Shown here: positions 1-9,313 of the stretch, piece after piece
How the letters are laid out: each line of letters begins with the position of its first letter
Position numbering within the stretch: the stretch's first letter is position 1
From: Escherichia sp. MOD1-EC7003
Lineage (GTDB): Bacteria > Pseudomonadota > Gammaproteobacteria > Enterobacterales > Enterobacteriaceae
NCBI RefSeq assembly: GCF_002965065.1
Contig: NZ_PTRE01000095.1
Span: 1 to 34,310 of the forward strand
Direction of reading: 5' to 3'
Length of the DNA stretch: 34,310 nucleotides
Made by a program: the position numbers and the translations under genes
The notes under the pieces: generated by a model
Told to the model about the DNA's origin: nothing
Seen by the model: only the letters and a program-made list of their open reading frames with translations
Database searches by the model: none

Positions 1-63
1 GAGTCACCTCTGATTGAGAGTTTACTCACTTAGTCCCGTGTCCACTATTGGTGGGTAGGATCA
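1..63. mobile_element. End of an IS3-like insertion sequence (partial)
   Basis: The first 63 bases match, from memory, the reverse complement of an IS3 terminus. It contains GAGTTTACTCACTTAG and GTGTCCACTATT and ends in GGATCA; IS3 begins TGATC(T/C)TACCCA with AATAGTGGACAC a few bases in. All three forward frames have stops in this stretch (at 11, 15 and 31), so it cannot be part of the pilin gene that resumes at base 64. The rest of the element lies outside the window, so its completeness, transposase and target duplication cannot be judged. Confidence 0.75.
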
Positions 64-387
64 GTTCAGGCAAAAATATTCCCCGACAATATGTTAAGTG
101 GGTCAGGAACGGCAGCTAAACCCATCAATGCCTTTAAAGGTAATGTGACGCTGGCTGCTACAGCGACAGGACCATCATCAGCGGCTGGCTCTTCTTTCAC
201 TATCACATACGATAATGTGCCCGCAGCGGAATGTGTGAAGATTGCGACAGCGGCAGCAGGTAATTTCTACATTACCACGGTTGGAACCAAGGTTGTTAAA
301 GCCGCAGGAGGAACACTCGATGTGGCAGCTACGGCAGCGGCCTGTAATAACGCCACAAGTAATACATTAGTTTTCACGTCTATTTAA
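64..387 (+). pseudogene. pilS: Type IVb major pilin PilS, 3' part, interrupted by IS
   Basis: The reading frame from base 64 to the stop at 385-387 encodes about 107 residues resembling the C-terminal domain of PilS-type major pilins: a low-complexity Ala/Thr/Gly-rich globular domain with two cysteines (in AAECVK and AACNN) about 45 residues apart, as expected for the pilin disulfide loop. The N-terminal leader, the cleavage site and the hydrophobic assembly helix are missing because the IS3-like end abuts base 64. An ATG at 91 could start translation but would give a pilin with no assembly helix. The pilV gene follows 40 bases downstream, the order seen in thin type IV pilus operons (pilS...pilV). 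The upstream half may lie beyond the IS outside the window. Confidence 0.7.
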
Positions 388-427
388 TGAAGAGGGCGTT
401 GGCCATTGCTAAAACAGGGAGATAATT

Positions 428-1876
428 ATGATAAAGAATAAAGGATTTACCTTACTGGAAGTCAGTATTGTGTTAGGTATTGGAACACTTATCGCTTTTA
501 TGAAGTTTCAGGATATGAGAAACAATCAGGAAACGGTTATGGCGGAAAATGTCGGAACACAGATTAAACAGCTTGGTGAAGCTGTTAACCGCTATATCAG
601 TATTCGCTATGACAAGATTTCCACACTGTCATCATCCAACAACCAAAGCAGCGATCCGGGGCCAAGAACCTGTACGGCTAATGGTTGTGAAATCACTTAC
701 CAGACGTTGATTAATGAAGGGCTGTTGCCTGTAGGCTATACAGGAACTAACGCGCAAAAAGCATCCTACAAGATTGTGTTAAAGCGTTCAGGAACAGCGC
801 CGGATTACGTCATTAACGGCCTTATAACAACCGCCAGCCCGTGGGAAGAAGGTGGTCGTATTCGCTATGATCTGCTGGGTAAAGCTGTTCAGGCAGCTGG
901 TGTTGATGGTGGTATGAGCAGAAGCACCAAGATCGCTTCTGGCTATGGTGGTCAGTGGAGTGAGAGTTCAGGGAACTACAGCAATATTACTGACGGTGGA
1001 TTGCTGGCCTACCGCGTAGGCTATAACTCTTCTATGTATTCTGTTTATTTGCGCCGTGATGGAACGTTGCCGATGACGGGTGATCTGAATCTTGGTGGTA
1101 AGAGCATCAAAAACATCAAAGATATGACGGCATCAGGGACAACAACAACCGGAGCACTTAAGACAACGGGTAATGCGTCTGTTGCGTCAGATCTGACTGT
1201 GGGTGGAACCTCTACCCTTAATGGTCCTGTAAATATTAACAACAACCTGAAAGTAAAATCCGATACCTATTTGAATACGCTATCAACAACAGGTCTGGCG
1301 AAGTTCGGAGGACGTATAGCCACCAACGGACTCAATCCCAACGATCTACCGTCAGGATGGGCCGGAGGTGTTCGCACCTATGACTTGTATGCGTCTGGAA
1401 CTGTTGGTGTTGGAACAGGGAAAGCAGTTAAAGCTTACATGAACAACGCGGGTAATATCTATGCGTCAGGTAATCTTACCGCCGGAACGATAAAATCTAA
1501 TGGGACAATTGAATCAACAGGCAGAATCAAGGCAGGTGAATATCTCCACCTGAACGGTCAGGCAACATTAAATGCGAAATGTACGCCTAATGGTCTGGTG
1601 GGGCGAGACAGTACAGGTAGAGTGTTATCGTGTGTTAATGGAAAATGGCAGACAGCAAGCGGTGATGGCCTGAAAGGTATTTTTATTACGATACAAGGTA
1701 AATGTACGATACCTAACAGTGATACAGGGGTATGTTCTTGTCCGGGGTCTATATACGATCCGAGGGTTGCTTATTTATCAGGAACATTAATATCTGAATA
1801 TGATCAACAAACCTGTAGCGGTGTAAAAAATACACATTGTACCAGTAGTATAAGGAATATATATGCATGTCGATAA
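428..1876 (+). CDS. pilV: PilV-type minor pilin / pilus-tip adhesin
   Basis: The 482-residue protein starts with a class 4 prepilin signature: a short basic leader (MIKNKG) followed by FTLLEVSIVLGIGTL, with cleavage expected after Gly6 by prepilin peptidase. Residues 1-60 would form the assembly helix. The long rest is rich in Gly, Asn, Thr and Ser, with beta-structured repeats around residues 210-360 of the kind seen in phage tail fibres and in PilV tips. The last 65 residues carry six or more cysteines. In IncI plasmids PilV C-termini are exchanged by a shufflon and decide which recipient is recognised. Here I see no 19-bp sfx repeats and no adjacent rci recombinase, so this tip looks fixed. 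It is preceded by the broken pilS and followed by a terminator. The function is inferred from family architecture; the ligand is unknown. Confidence 0.8.
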   Translation: MIKNKGFTLLEVSIVLGIGTLIAFMKFQDMRNNQETVMAENVGTQIKQLGEAVNRYISIRYDKISTLSSSNNQSSDPGPRTCTANGCEITYQTLINEGLLPVGYTGTNAQKASYKIVLKRSGTAPDYVINGLITTASPWEEGGRIRYDLLGKAVQAAGVDGGMSRSTKIASGYGGQWSESSGNYSNITDGGLLAYRVGYNSSMYSVYLRRDGTLPMTGDLNLGGKSIKNIKDMTASGTTTTGALKTTGNASVASDLTVGGTSTLNGPVNINNNLKVKSDTYLNTLSTTGLAKFGGRIATNGLNPNDLPSGWAGGVRTYDLYASGTVGVGTGKAVKAYMNNAGNIYASGNLTAGTIKSNGTIESTGRIKAGEYLHLNGQATLNAKCTPNGLVGRDSTGRVLSCVNGKWQTASGDGLKGIFITIQGKCTIPNSDTGVCSCPGSIYDPRVAYLSGTLISEYDQQTCSGVKNTHCTSSIRNIYACR

Positions 1877-1924
1877 AAGATTTATCTTCGTGTGAACGAT
1901 TGAAACATTATGTTTTTGAATGAC

Positions 1925-1957
1925 AAGGGGCGATGGCCCCTTACTTAATTTTTTTTA
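1925..1957 (+). terminator. Rho-independent terminator after pilV
   Basis: A 7-bp perfect stem (AAGGGGC/GCCCCTT) with a GATG loop is followed after a few bases by a run of eight T. It sits between the convergent pilV and the pentapeptide-repeat gene and would end the pil transcript. Confidence 0.65.
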
Positions 1958-1984
1958 AATGAAAGCAAGGACGGTTTTTATATA

Positions 1985-3682
1985 TCATATCGACGATATG
2001 GGTATTTCTATGTTTAGATCTGGTCTGCTCGGAATATCAGGTGGTCGGTCAATCACTTTCCCTTTATCGCAGAATCCATTCAAAATTGACATCATTCCAA
2101 CAACTTTTAGGGCGTGTTGCATTATCTGACGTTCCTTGTGTTTAGATTCACTATTATAACAACTGCGAGCATTAATTATTAATGGTGCTGATACAATAGG
2201 CGGGTTTTTAGGTGAAAAGCATGTTTTGTCTAACATTTTTTGATCTAATCCAATTGTGTCTCTCAAATCTGCATTTGATACATTTACATCTTGAAGATTC
2301 GCCTCTGTTAGTATTGTATATCTCATATTAGTTGAATTAAGTTCTGCTTGTGTAAAGTTAACTTTACTAAAATCAGAACCAGTGAAATCACCGTTAGATA
2401 AATTAGCCCCATTCAGAGTCGCATTTTTAAAATTTGCTGAACGAGCAATTGTATTATTCAATGACGAACCTATCATATTTGCATTTTCAAAATTGGATTC
2501 GTCCATTAGTGCATTTTTAAATGAGCTTGCATTAAGTTCACTGAAGCGTCCAAATTGCGCCAAATATAAATTTGAACTGTCAAAATTAACACCGGTTCCT
2601 CTAATGCCTATAAAAATACCACGGCGTAATGTTAAACTGGACAGATCTTTACATTGAAAGTTAGCGCCGGATAGATCTATATTATCAAGAGGAAATTTAT
2701 TATTTCGTATTGCAGAAACAGCCTCATCGAACTCTGGAGGAATCGATGTGTCTTTTGCTGATTTAAGTATTCGAATAGAGCGTTCTAGTAAACTTTCAGG
2801 TTTTAAATTGTAGAACGCGAGAAAAGAAAGTATTACAATAATAGAAACAGCAACTAAGGATGATTTAATTTTCTTATAAAATATATTTTTTGGTAATTTG
2901 TATACAACTTTTCTCGCTTCATTAATGGTGACTCTCTTATTTATATTTTGATTTTCACTTAGCCCATTTGTCGTTGTTATAGATAGATATAATTCAATAG
3001 CAGATGTATCTAAGGAATTAGCTCTATTAATAATGGTTAATAAATTATCACTTATATCTTTTACTACGTGTTGTGGAAGTGCATTAATTTTAGGTAAGGT
3101 TGAGAGTTCAGCGGCAACTTCATATTGAAATCCCGTAAGCGATTTTCCTTTTATAAATTCCATTTTAGCTAACACAGCCTTTATAATCGCAAATGGCTGT
3201 TGGATTCTATCTATCCATTTATTTAATAAAGGTCCTATTTCCGCATCAACTTTTTCGTTGATAATCAAATCTTTTATGCTTAGAGGACTACGTATTATAT
3301 CATCAACGCTGTTTGAGGATGACTGTGGGATATATACATCATTATTAGAATAAAAGAAATATTTTCTGACGGACTTGCTATATTTTTTCTCTAAATCACA
3401 AAATCGATTAATTGAATCTATAACTGATTTATCGTTTGATTTCCACTTTGATTCAGAAGACTTTGTCTTAACTTGATAGACATCAATCAGGCCATTTTCT
3501 TTTACTGCAATTATGTCTTCATAATGCTCGAACCATATTTCTACATAGCTGTTATCTTGTAAAGAACCGATTAGAAGTTGTGCGCCAACCGTATCTTGAT
3601 AATGAAAAGCTCTACGAACATCTGCTGCTCTATCCTTTGATAAACCATATTCATCTTGTGGGAATGGTATCTCCTTATCCAT
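1985..3682 (-). CDS. DUF4297-like nuclease domain - membrane segment - pentapeptide-repeat protein
   Basis: The 565-residue protein joins three parts. Residues 1-120 resemble DUF4297/Cap4-type nuclease domains of the PD-(D/E)xK fold: RRAFHYQ near residue 24, acidic EIWFEHYEDI (E48, E52, E55, D56) and VYQVKTK with Q70 and K72 as the expected Q-x-K catalytic pair. Residues about 120-260 are helical and unassigned. One strongly hydrophobic segment lies at about 273-293. Residues about 331-476 are pentapeptide repeats with A(D/N)(L/F)xx units such as ANLSNGDFTGSDF, predicting a right-handed quadrilateral beta-helix, followed by a short tail with three cysteines. The gene is distinctly AT-rich compared with the backbone, indicating transfer. 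It lies 207 bp downstream of the integrase stop on the same strand, a usual place for island cargo such as phage defence. DUF4297 nucleases act in anti-phage systems; the membrane-pentapeptide half is unusual and the target is unknown. No partner gene is visible, so it may act alone. Domain assignment is by motif only. Confidence 0.75.
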   Translation of the reverse strand: MDKEIPFPQDEYGLSKDRAADVRRAFHYQDTVGAQLLIGSLQDNSYVEIWFEHYEDIIAVKENGLIDVYQVKTKSSESKWKSNDKSVIDSINRFCDLEKKYSKSVRKYFFYSNNDVYIPQSSSNSVDDIIRSPLSIKDLIINEKVDAEIGPLLNKWIDRIQQPFAIIKAVLAKMEFIKGKSLTGFQYEVAAELSTLPKINALPQHVVKDISDNLLTIINRANSLDTSAIELYLSITTTNGLSENQNINKRVTINEARKVVYKLPKNIFYKKIKSSLVAVSIIVILSFLAFYNLKPESLLERSIRILKSAKDTSIPPEFDEAVSAIRNNKFPLDNIDLSGANFQCKDLSSLTLRRGIFIGIRGTGVNFDSSNLYLAQFGRFSELNASSFKNALMDESNFENANMIGSSLNNTIARSANFKNATLNGANLSNGDFTGSDFSKVNFTQAELNSTNMRYTILTEANLQDVNVSNADLRDTIGLDQKMLDKTCFSPKNPPIVSAPLIINARSCYNSESKHKERQIMQHALKVVGMMSILNGFCDKGKVIDRPPDIPSRPDLNIEIPISSI

Positions 3683-3889
3683 CGTTATCTCAGTCCTTAA
3701 TTTTGTAAGATTGGATTAAATATTTTATTGATAATAGTTTTATATTAACAATCAATTAAATAAAGAAGATCTTACTGCGTTTAATAAGTAAATTCAATGG
3801 ATTGGTCTCCAATCACGAGTGGCATTGGGTAAGTTGTCTCCTCAATTTTGCTTAACATACTCCCTTGATGAAATTCCTTCATAAGTTGT

Positions 3890-5116
3890 TCAGATGTTGA
3901 TTGCACAATACCCCGACCACTCATCCATCAATGCCACCCGCTTAGGCCATAACGTCCCACGTTGATACGCTGCCTCGGCCTTATCTGCCAACTGGTGAGC
4001 TAACGCATGTTCAATTACCTCACGCGGGTAGTTGGTCGTTTCACCAGCCCAATCACGGAATGTTGATCTGAACCCATGCTGCGTTAAATCGGTGTATCCC
4101 ATTCGCTTTAGGACTGCCAGTAAAGCAGTATCCGAGAGTTGTCCCTTCCGGGTGGCAGGGAATACAAAATTTATACCCTTAAAGCGTGGTAAAGCTTTTA
4201 ACAGGGCAACAGCAGCATCAGACAATGGAACCCGATGCTCTTTCGCTGCTTTCATTCGACTGGCGGGTATGGTCCATGTTTTACCTTCAAGATCGATCTC
4301 TGACCACTCGGCACCACGAATTTCACCTGAGCGTGCTGCGGTCAGTATGGCAAACTCAAGCGCACGAGGCGAAACGCCGCTTCGTTCACGTAGTTCTTTC
4401 ATAAAGGAGCCGAGCTGGTTATAGGGAAGGGCCGCATGGTGTTTGGTGACCTGAACTTTACTTGGCTGAGGCAACAAAGGTTTCAGCATACCTTTCCATG
4501 CAGCAGGATTATCACCTTCAAAGTATTCTTTGGCCTTGGCGTAATCAATCACTGTTTCAATACGTCCACGTAGACGGCTGGCAGTTTCATTCTTGGTTAA
4601 CCAGATAGGTTCCAGTATTGCCAGAAGATCAACTTTGGTGATTTCACTAACGGCCTTTTTGCCAATGAAAGGGTAGGCATAGGTCTCCAGTGTGGAACGC
4701 CATTGCGCGAGATGTTTTTTGTTCTTCATCTCACTGTCTTTGACTTCCAGCACTTCTTCACAACATTCGGCAAAGGTCTTTTTCTTCCGGTCCAGTATTT
4801 CCTGCCGGGCTTTTTGCTCGTGTTTTTCTTGAAGGGGATTAATACCATTACGGATTTGTTTACGTAGCTCACGCGCTTTGTCACGCGCTTCGGCTAAGGA
4901 GACTTCCGGGTAGGGGCCAAGCCCCATATTCAAACGTCTTGGAACTGTTCTACCGAGATTGTTGATTCGGGTTCCCATAGCCACGCAAAGAACCCATGCA
5001 CGGGACTGATTTCGGATGCGAAGGTATAAACCATCCACACCACCTACGGCATACATACCTTCGGATTTTAATCGTGATACGACGAGTCCTGAGAGTTCCT
5101 TGGCCTTCTTTGGCAT
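3890..5116 (-). CDS. int: P4-family tyrosine integrase
   Basis: The 408-residue protein has the three-part layout of P4-like integrases of tRNA-borne islands: an N-terminal DUF4102-type arm-binding domain (residues 1-100, with GGVDGLYLRI and GLGPYPEVSLAEAR), a core-binding SAM-like domain (about 105-205), and the catalytic domain. The tyrosine recombinase residues are all visible: Arg in TAARSGEIRGAEW, His-x-x-Arg in HGFRSTF, the second His in EHALAH, and Tyr in AAYQRG. Length and motifs argue for an intact enzyme. It starts 164 bp from a copy of the serU tRNA 3' end, consistent with serU being its attachment site. The ATG at 5116 follows a weak ribosome binding site. It catalyses integration and excision of the island and needs an excisionase not seen here. 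Confidence 0.93.
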   Translation of the reverse strand: MPKKAKELSGLVVSRLKSEGMYAVGGVDGLYLRIRNQSRAWVLCVAMGTRINNLGRTVPRRLNMGLGPYPEVSLAEARDKARELRKQIRNGINPLQEKHEQKARQEILDRKKKTFAECCEEVLEVKDSEMKNKKHLAQWRSTLETYAYPFIGKKAVSEITKVDLLAILEPIWLTKNETASRLRGRIETVIDYAKAKEYFEGDNPAAWKGMLKPLLPQPSKVQVTKHHAALPYNQLGSFMKELRERSGVSPRALEFAILTAARSGEIRGAEWSEIDLEGKTWTIPASRMKAAKEHRVPLSDAAVALLKALPRFKGINFVFPATRKGQLSDTALLAVLKRMGYTDLTQHGFRSTFRDWAGETTNYPREVIEHALAHQLADKAEAAYQRGTLWPKRVALMDEWSGYCAINI

Positions 5117-5445
5117 AGCAAAATCCTGTCATACAACCCGCCATACATACGGTACTGCATAAAATAGCTGATTGTTTGCACAGTAGCAATACACTGCCGA
5201 ACAAAAAAATAATGACAATATTTTGTTTTTAAAGGAAAAATAGCACTTTGGTGGGCATTGTCGAACACTAAAAAATTAGACCCTCTCTCCGCCACTTTAT
5301 CAATGACTTATCTCCCAACTTCCTGCCTTGCTTGTCCTTAACAGAACAATCGTAGAATATTCTTGTAGGGGTAGATCGTCACTGTTTTCTGTTCGATACT
5401 GTGACATTCAGCACTTGATTAGCTATTGATCTGGCAGGAACTGAA
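5117..5445. other. Island boundary without genes
   Basis: This stretch holds the upstream region of the integrase gene (AT-rich, to about 5280), the serU-derived attachment repeat and about 150 bp of backbone reaching the zinT stop codon. In K-12 yodB lies between zinT and serU; no trace of it is seen here, so it was lost or never present. I see no convincing open frame. Confidence 0.6.
5281..5294 (+). repeat. Island attachment site: copy of serU tRNA 3' end
   Basis: CCCTCTCTCCGCCA equals the last 14 bases of the serU tRNA gene (acceptor arm plus CCA), read on the plus strand. Bases upstream do not continue the tRNA, so this is only the duplicated 3' end, the usual result of integration into a tRNA 3' end. 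It separates the integrase side of the island from the zinT backbone; the intact tRNA should lie at the other island end, left of the window. Confidence 0.75.
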
Positions 5446-6096
5446 TCAATGAGACATCATTTCCTCGACGACTTCTTCGCTACTCAACTGATATGGATAA
5501 TATGTTGGCCAATTTTCCATTTCATTCAATAAAGATTGCTGTGAATCATTACCCATAAAAATGTGAAAATGAGACGATTTTCGAGGTGCAATTATATGAT
5601 CGCTAAACTGTATATATTTAGGTGCTTTGCTTTCAGGATCTTTACATTCGAATAAGTAACGAACGCCTTTCTTGCCTGATTTATAGGTGAGTATTTTGTA
5701 TCCATTGTAATCATATTTACAGGATGTTGTTTCATTATTTCTATGGAATTCAACAATGCCGTCCTCAATACCAATCATTTCGATATCTGTCGCATAACCT
5801 TTACGATAATAATCTTTAACTTCAGCAAATGTCTTGGTTTTATCTGCATCCGCTTTCTTCTGAAAAACGGGGTCAAGTTTGCCACTTTGTAGTAAAGGAT
5901 AAACGGATTGCCAGACTCCATCCCAGTCACTGAACGTTCGATTTTGTACATTGGCATCATCAAAAACACCGTTAGCAGCTTTTTGTTCGACCTCTGTTAA
6001 GGGGATACCGTGTGAGTGATGAGCATGCGAAAAGGCAGGAGCGCTGACAATAAATATGCCTAAAGCAATAGCTGGTTTATGAAGACGAATCGCCAA
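5446..6096 (-). CDS. zinT: Periplasmic zinc/cadmium-binding protein ZinT
   Basis: The 216-residue protein nearly equals K-12 ZinT. A signal peptide (residues 1 to about 24, ending SAPAFSHA) is followed by the metal-binding His cluster HAHHSHG and the lipocalin-like YodA domain with SSHFHIFMG, whose histidines complete the buried metal site. ZinT scavenges zinc in the periplasm and hands it to ZnuA of the ZnuABC importer. A Zur operator lies just upstream, so it should be induced by zinc starvation. It is the first backbone gene right of the serU island. No defects are seen. Confidence 0.97.
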   Translation of the reverse strand: MAIRLHKPAIALGIFIVSAPAFSHAHHSHGIPLTEVEQKAANGVFDDANVQNRTFSDWDGVWQSVYPLLQSGKLDPVFQKKADADKTKTFAEVKDYYRKGYATDIEMIGIEDGIVEFHRNNETTSCKYDYNGYKILTYKSGKKGVRYLFECKDPESKAPKYIQFSDHIIAPRKSSHFHIFMGNDSQQSLLNEMENWPTYYPYQLSSEEVVEEMMSH

Positions 6097-6127
6097 AACA
6101 GTTTCCTCCAGAGTTATTGTATATGAT

Positions 6128-6149
6128 GTGTAATGTTATATTGTAACAC
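6128..6149 (-). promoter_or_regulatory. Zur operator upstream of zinT
   Basis: The near-perfect palindrome GTGTAATGTTATATTGTAAC (continuing AC), centred about 42 bases upstream of the zinT start, matches the Zur consensus with its GTTATANTATAAC core. Zur with zinc would bind here and repress zinT; zinc shortage would release it. Confidence 0.8.
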
Positions 6150-6270
6150 CAAGCAAAATGCAACAACTCTTAGGAAACGAGTGCATAGTGTTCTCAGACG
6201 TATTTACCTATCTTATTGAAATGAAATAAATTATGTCGATGATTTGAGATTGATGACAAATGAAATATAA

Positions 6271-6325
6271 CCTGATGCGATCTGTGTAGGCCGGATAAGG
6301 CGCTCGCGCCACATCCGGCAGGGAT
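6271..6325. repeat. REP (repetitive extragenic palindrome)
   Basis: CCTGATGCGA is followed by GCCGGATAAGGCG, CGCGCC and ACATCCGGCA, the typical imperfect palindrome of an E. coli REP unit. It lies between the 3' end of msrQ and the zinT promoter region and may stabilise the 3' end of the msrPQ message. Confidence 0.85.
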
Positions 6326-6352
6326 AACGCGTACTTTGTCAGCAACAGGAAG

Positions 6353-6988
6353 TTATATGGATAATTTGTTGTGAACCTGCTTGTGTAACCGCTTGAAAAG
6401 GGAAAGCAACTTTTTATACCGTAAGGCTAAAAGCAGTACAGCCAGCCCTGCGTAGATGAGTGGCTGTGGTGAAATAATCTTCACTGACCACAAATAATGT
6501 ATTGGGGCCAGGATCGCGACAAGATAGACGCAGTTATGCAACTGTTGCCAGTGTTTGCCGAGCTTTCGTAGCATCGCCTGGGTTGAAGTGAATGCTAAAG
6601 CAAGCAAAATTACCCAGCTGATAATTCCTAACGTTAAATAAGGTCGGGTAATTAACTCCTTACTTAATAACGCCAGATTATTCACACCCAGCTCCAGCAA
6701 TGCGTAACTGGCTAAATGCAGTGTCGCCCAGGTAAAGCACCATAAGCCTAACAGGCGGCGAGTGCGTATCAATAACGGCTGCTTTGCGTAACGCGTCAGA
6801 GGGGTGATTAACAAAGTCGCCAGCAAAAATTTCAGTGCAGTGCGACCAGTAAAATGCTGAATATCTTTCACCGGATCGGCCCCCAGTCCACCATGATTGA
6901 TCGCCCAGGCCAGCCAGAGAAACGGCAACAATCCGGCAAGATGCAGGCAAACTTTCAGCCATGTCACCTGTTGTGCTGTCAGACGCAT
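6353..6988 (-). CDS. msrQ: Heme-binding membrane subunit MsrQ of the methionine sulfoxide reductase system
   Basis: The 211-residue protein matches K-12 MsrQ (YedZ). It is a ferric-reductase-like membrane protein with six predicted helices and conserved histidines in [23 protein letters not shown] and PIHYLWS that ligate heme b. It passes electrons from the quinone pool (or cytosolic flavin reductase) to the periplasmic molybdoenzyme MsrP. The gene begins directly after the msrP stop codon (no intervening base), so the two are co-translated. A REP element follows the gene. Confidence 0.97.
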   Translation of the reverse strand: MRLTAQQVTWLKVCLHLAGLLPFLWLAWAINHGGLGADPVKDIQHFTGRTALKFLLATLLITPLTRYAKQPLLIRTRRLLGLWCFTWATLHLASYALLELGVNNLALLSKELITRPYLTLGIISWVILLALAFTSTQAMLRKLGKHWQQLHNCVYLVAILAPIHYLWSVKIISPQPLIYAGLAVLLLALRYKKLLSLFKRLHKQVHNKLSI

Positions 6989-7999
<1,011 letters not shown>

Positions 8000-8095
8000 T
8001 CACACTGTTTTGTCGTTAACTAATAAGAGACTGTTAATATGTCAGGGAGTATCTTCCCTAACAGTAGCAGAGATCTGCTTTTACGTATTTATGCA

Positions 8096-8509
8096 TTAAC
8101 TGCCACGATAGGTTGAATACCCATATTGGCTGAGTAATAAAGGAACATGATAATGCTCGTTCACTTTATTAATATGAAATTCAACGGGGATCTCAGGGAA
8201 GAAACTTTCAAGATTTTGTTTCTTAAAATATTCTCCAGTTTTAAATACGACACGGTAATCGCCCGTGGTTGCAGTTTGCTCGGGCCACAATGCCTTAATT
8301 CGACCATCCTTGTCCGTTTTGGCGGTATTAAGCTGTAACCAGCCATTAACCGCTTTCTTTTCAAGAGTGACAGTCACATCGGCAGCGGGTTTTCCTGTTT
8401 GCTGGTTCAAAATGTGCACGCTAAGAATGTTTTGTTGTGCGGCATAACCCAAAGAGGGTAATGAGAATGCAGCCATTGCTACCGAGAGTAGTAAATAACG
8501 CTTTAACAT
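8096..8509 (-). CDS. hiuH: 5-hydroxyisourate hydrolase HiuH
   Basis: The 137-residue transthyretin-related protein matches K-12 HiuH (YedX). A signal peptide (residues 1 to about 23, ending LGYA) places it in the periplasm. The family marks are [18 protein letters not shown] (catalytic His in SVHIL), GRIKALWP, and the C-terminal YRGS tetrapeptide that separates these hydrolases from true transthyretins. It hydrolyses 5-hydroxyisourate in urate breakdown. It is divergent from hprRS and shares the HprR operator between them; msrPQ lie downstream on the same strand. Confidence 0.96.
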   Translation of the reverse strand: MLKRYLLLSVAMAAFSLPSLGYAAQQNILSVHILNQQTGKPAADVTVTLEKKAVNGWLQLNTAKTDKDGRIKALWPEQTATTGDYRVVFKTGEYFKKQNLESFFPEIPVEFHINKVNEHYHVPLLLSQYGYSTYRGS

Positions 8510-8578
8510 GTTTATATCCTTGTCATGTGGATGCGTTTTGAGGATAGCGAAAAATTTTCTGGGATAACCTTACAGAAG

Positions 8579-8596
8579 CATTACAATTTTGTAATG
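8579..8596. promoter_or_regulatory. HprR/CusR operator
   Basis: The perfect 18-bp palindrome CATTACAATTTTGTAATG is, read on the minus strand, the HprR box CATTACAAAATTGTAATG known from the hiuH-hprR intergenic region. It lies 70 bp upstream of hiuH and 46 bp upstream of hprR, so it can serve both divergent operons. CusR binds the same sequence, giving copper cross-talk. Confidence 0.88.
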
Positions 8597-8641
8597 AACC
8601 AGACTGTTTCTATAACATATGATTTATGGCATATTATTTTC

Positions 8642-9313
8642 ATGAAAATTCTACTTATTGAAGATAATCAAAGGACCCAGGAGTGGGTAACGCAGGGGCT
8701 TTCAGAAGCAGGTTATGTCATTGATGCCGTTTCTGATGGCAGAGATGGGCTTTATCTTGCGCTTAAGGATGATTATGCATTGATCATTCTGGATATTATG
8801 CTTCCGGGTATGGATGGCTGGCAGATCTTACAAACGTTACGAACGGCAAAACAAACCCCTGTTATTTGCCTTACAGCCAGGGATTCTGTCGATGACAGAG
8901 TCAGAGGGCTGGACAGTGGGGCAAATGATTATCTGGTAAAACCTTTTTCATTTTCTGAGTTGCTGGCAAGGGTTCGGGCACAATTAAGACAACACCATGC
9001 TCTGAATTCAATATTAGAAATCAGCGGTTTAAGAATGGACTCTGTCAGCCAAAGTGTGAGCAGAGACAATATCAGTATTACACTGACGCGGAAGGAATTT
9101 CAGTTACTTTGGCTACTGGCCTCCAGAGCTGGCGAAATTATACCCAGAACGGTTATTGCGAGTGAAATTTGGGGAATCAACTTTGATAGTGATACCAATA
9201 CGGTGGATGTTGCTATTCGCAGGCTCCGCGCAAAAGTTGATGATCCTTTTCCTGAAAAGCTAATCGCCACAATCCGAGGGATGGGGTATTCATTTGTAGC
9301 GGTAAAAAAATAA
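8642..9313 (+). CDS. hprR: Response regulator HprR
   Basis: The 223-residue OmpR/PhoB-class regulator matches K-12 HprR (YedW). The receiver domain has the acidic pair in LIEDNQ, the phospho-acceptor Asp in IILDIMLPG, Thr in CLTARD and Lys in YLVKPFS. The C-terminal winged helix spans about 130-220. I chose the ATG at 8642 because the receiver fold begins there (MKILLIEDN); upstream in-frame codons encode no conserved sequence and overlap the operator. HprR responds to hydrogen peroxide and reactive chlorine sensed by HprS and activates hiuH-msrPQ. Its stop overlaps the hprS start by one base. Confidence 0.96.
   Translation: MKILLIEDNQRTQEWVTQGLSEAGYVIDAVSDGRDGLYLALKDDYALIILDIMLPGMDGWQILQTLRTAKQTPVICLTARDSVDDRVRGLDSGANDYLVKPFSFSELLARVRAQLRQHHALNSILEISGLRMDSVSQSVSRDNISITLTRKEFQLLWLLASRAGEIIPRTVIASEIWGINFDSDTNTVDVAIRRLRAKVDDPFPEKLIATIRGMGYSFVAVKK

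Noticed and set aside
428..1876. Shufflon (site-specific inversion) in pilV
   Set aside because: No 19-bp sfx repeats, no inverted alternative C-termini and no rci recombinase are visible; the frame runs to one stop followed by a terminator.
5281..5294. A complete serU tRNA gene at the island end
   Set aside because: Only the last 14 bases are present; the upstream sequence cannot form D, anticodon or T arms.
8525..8641. N-terminal extension of HprR
   Set aside because: The extra 39 codons overlap the HprR operator and encode nothing conserved; the receiver domain starts at the ATG at 8642.
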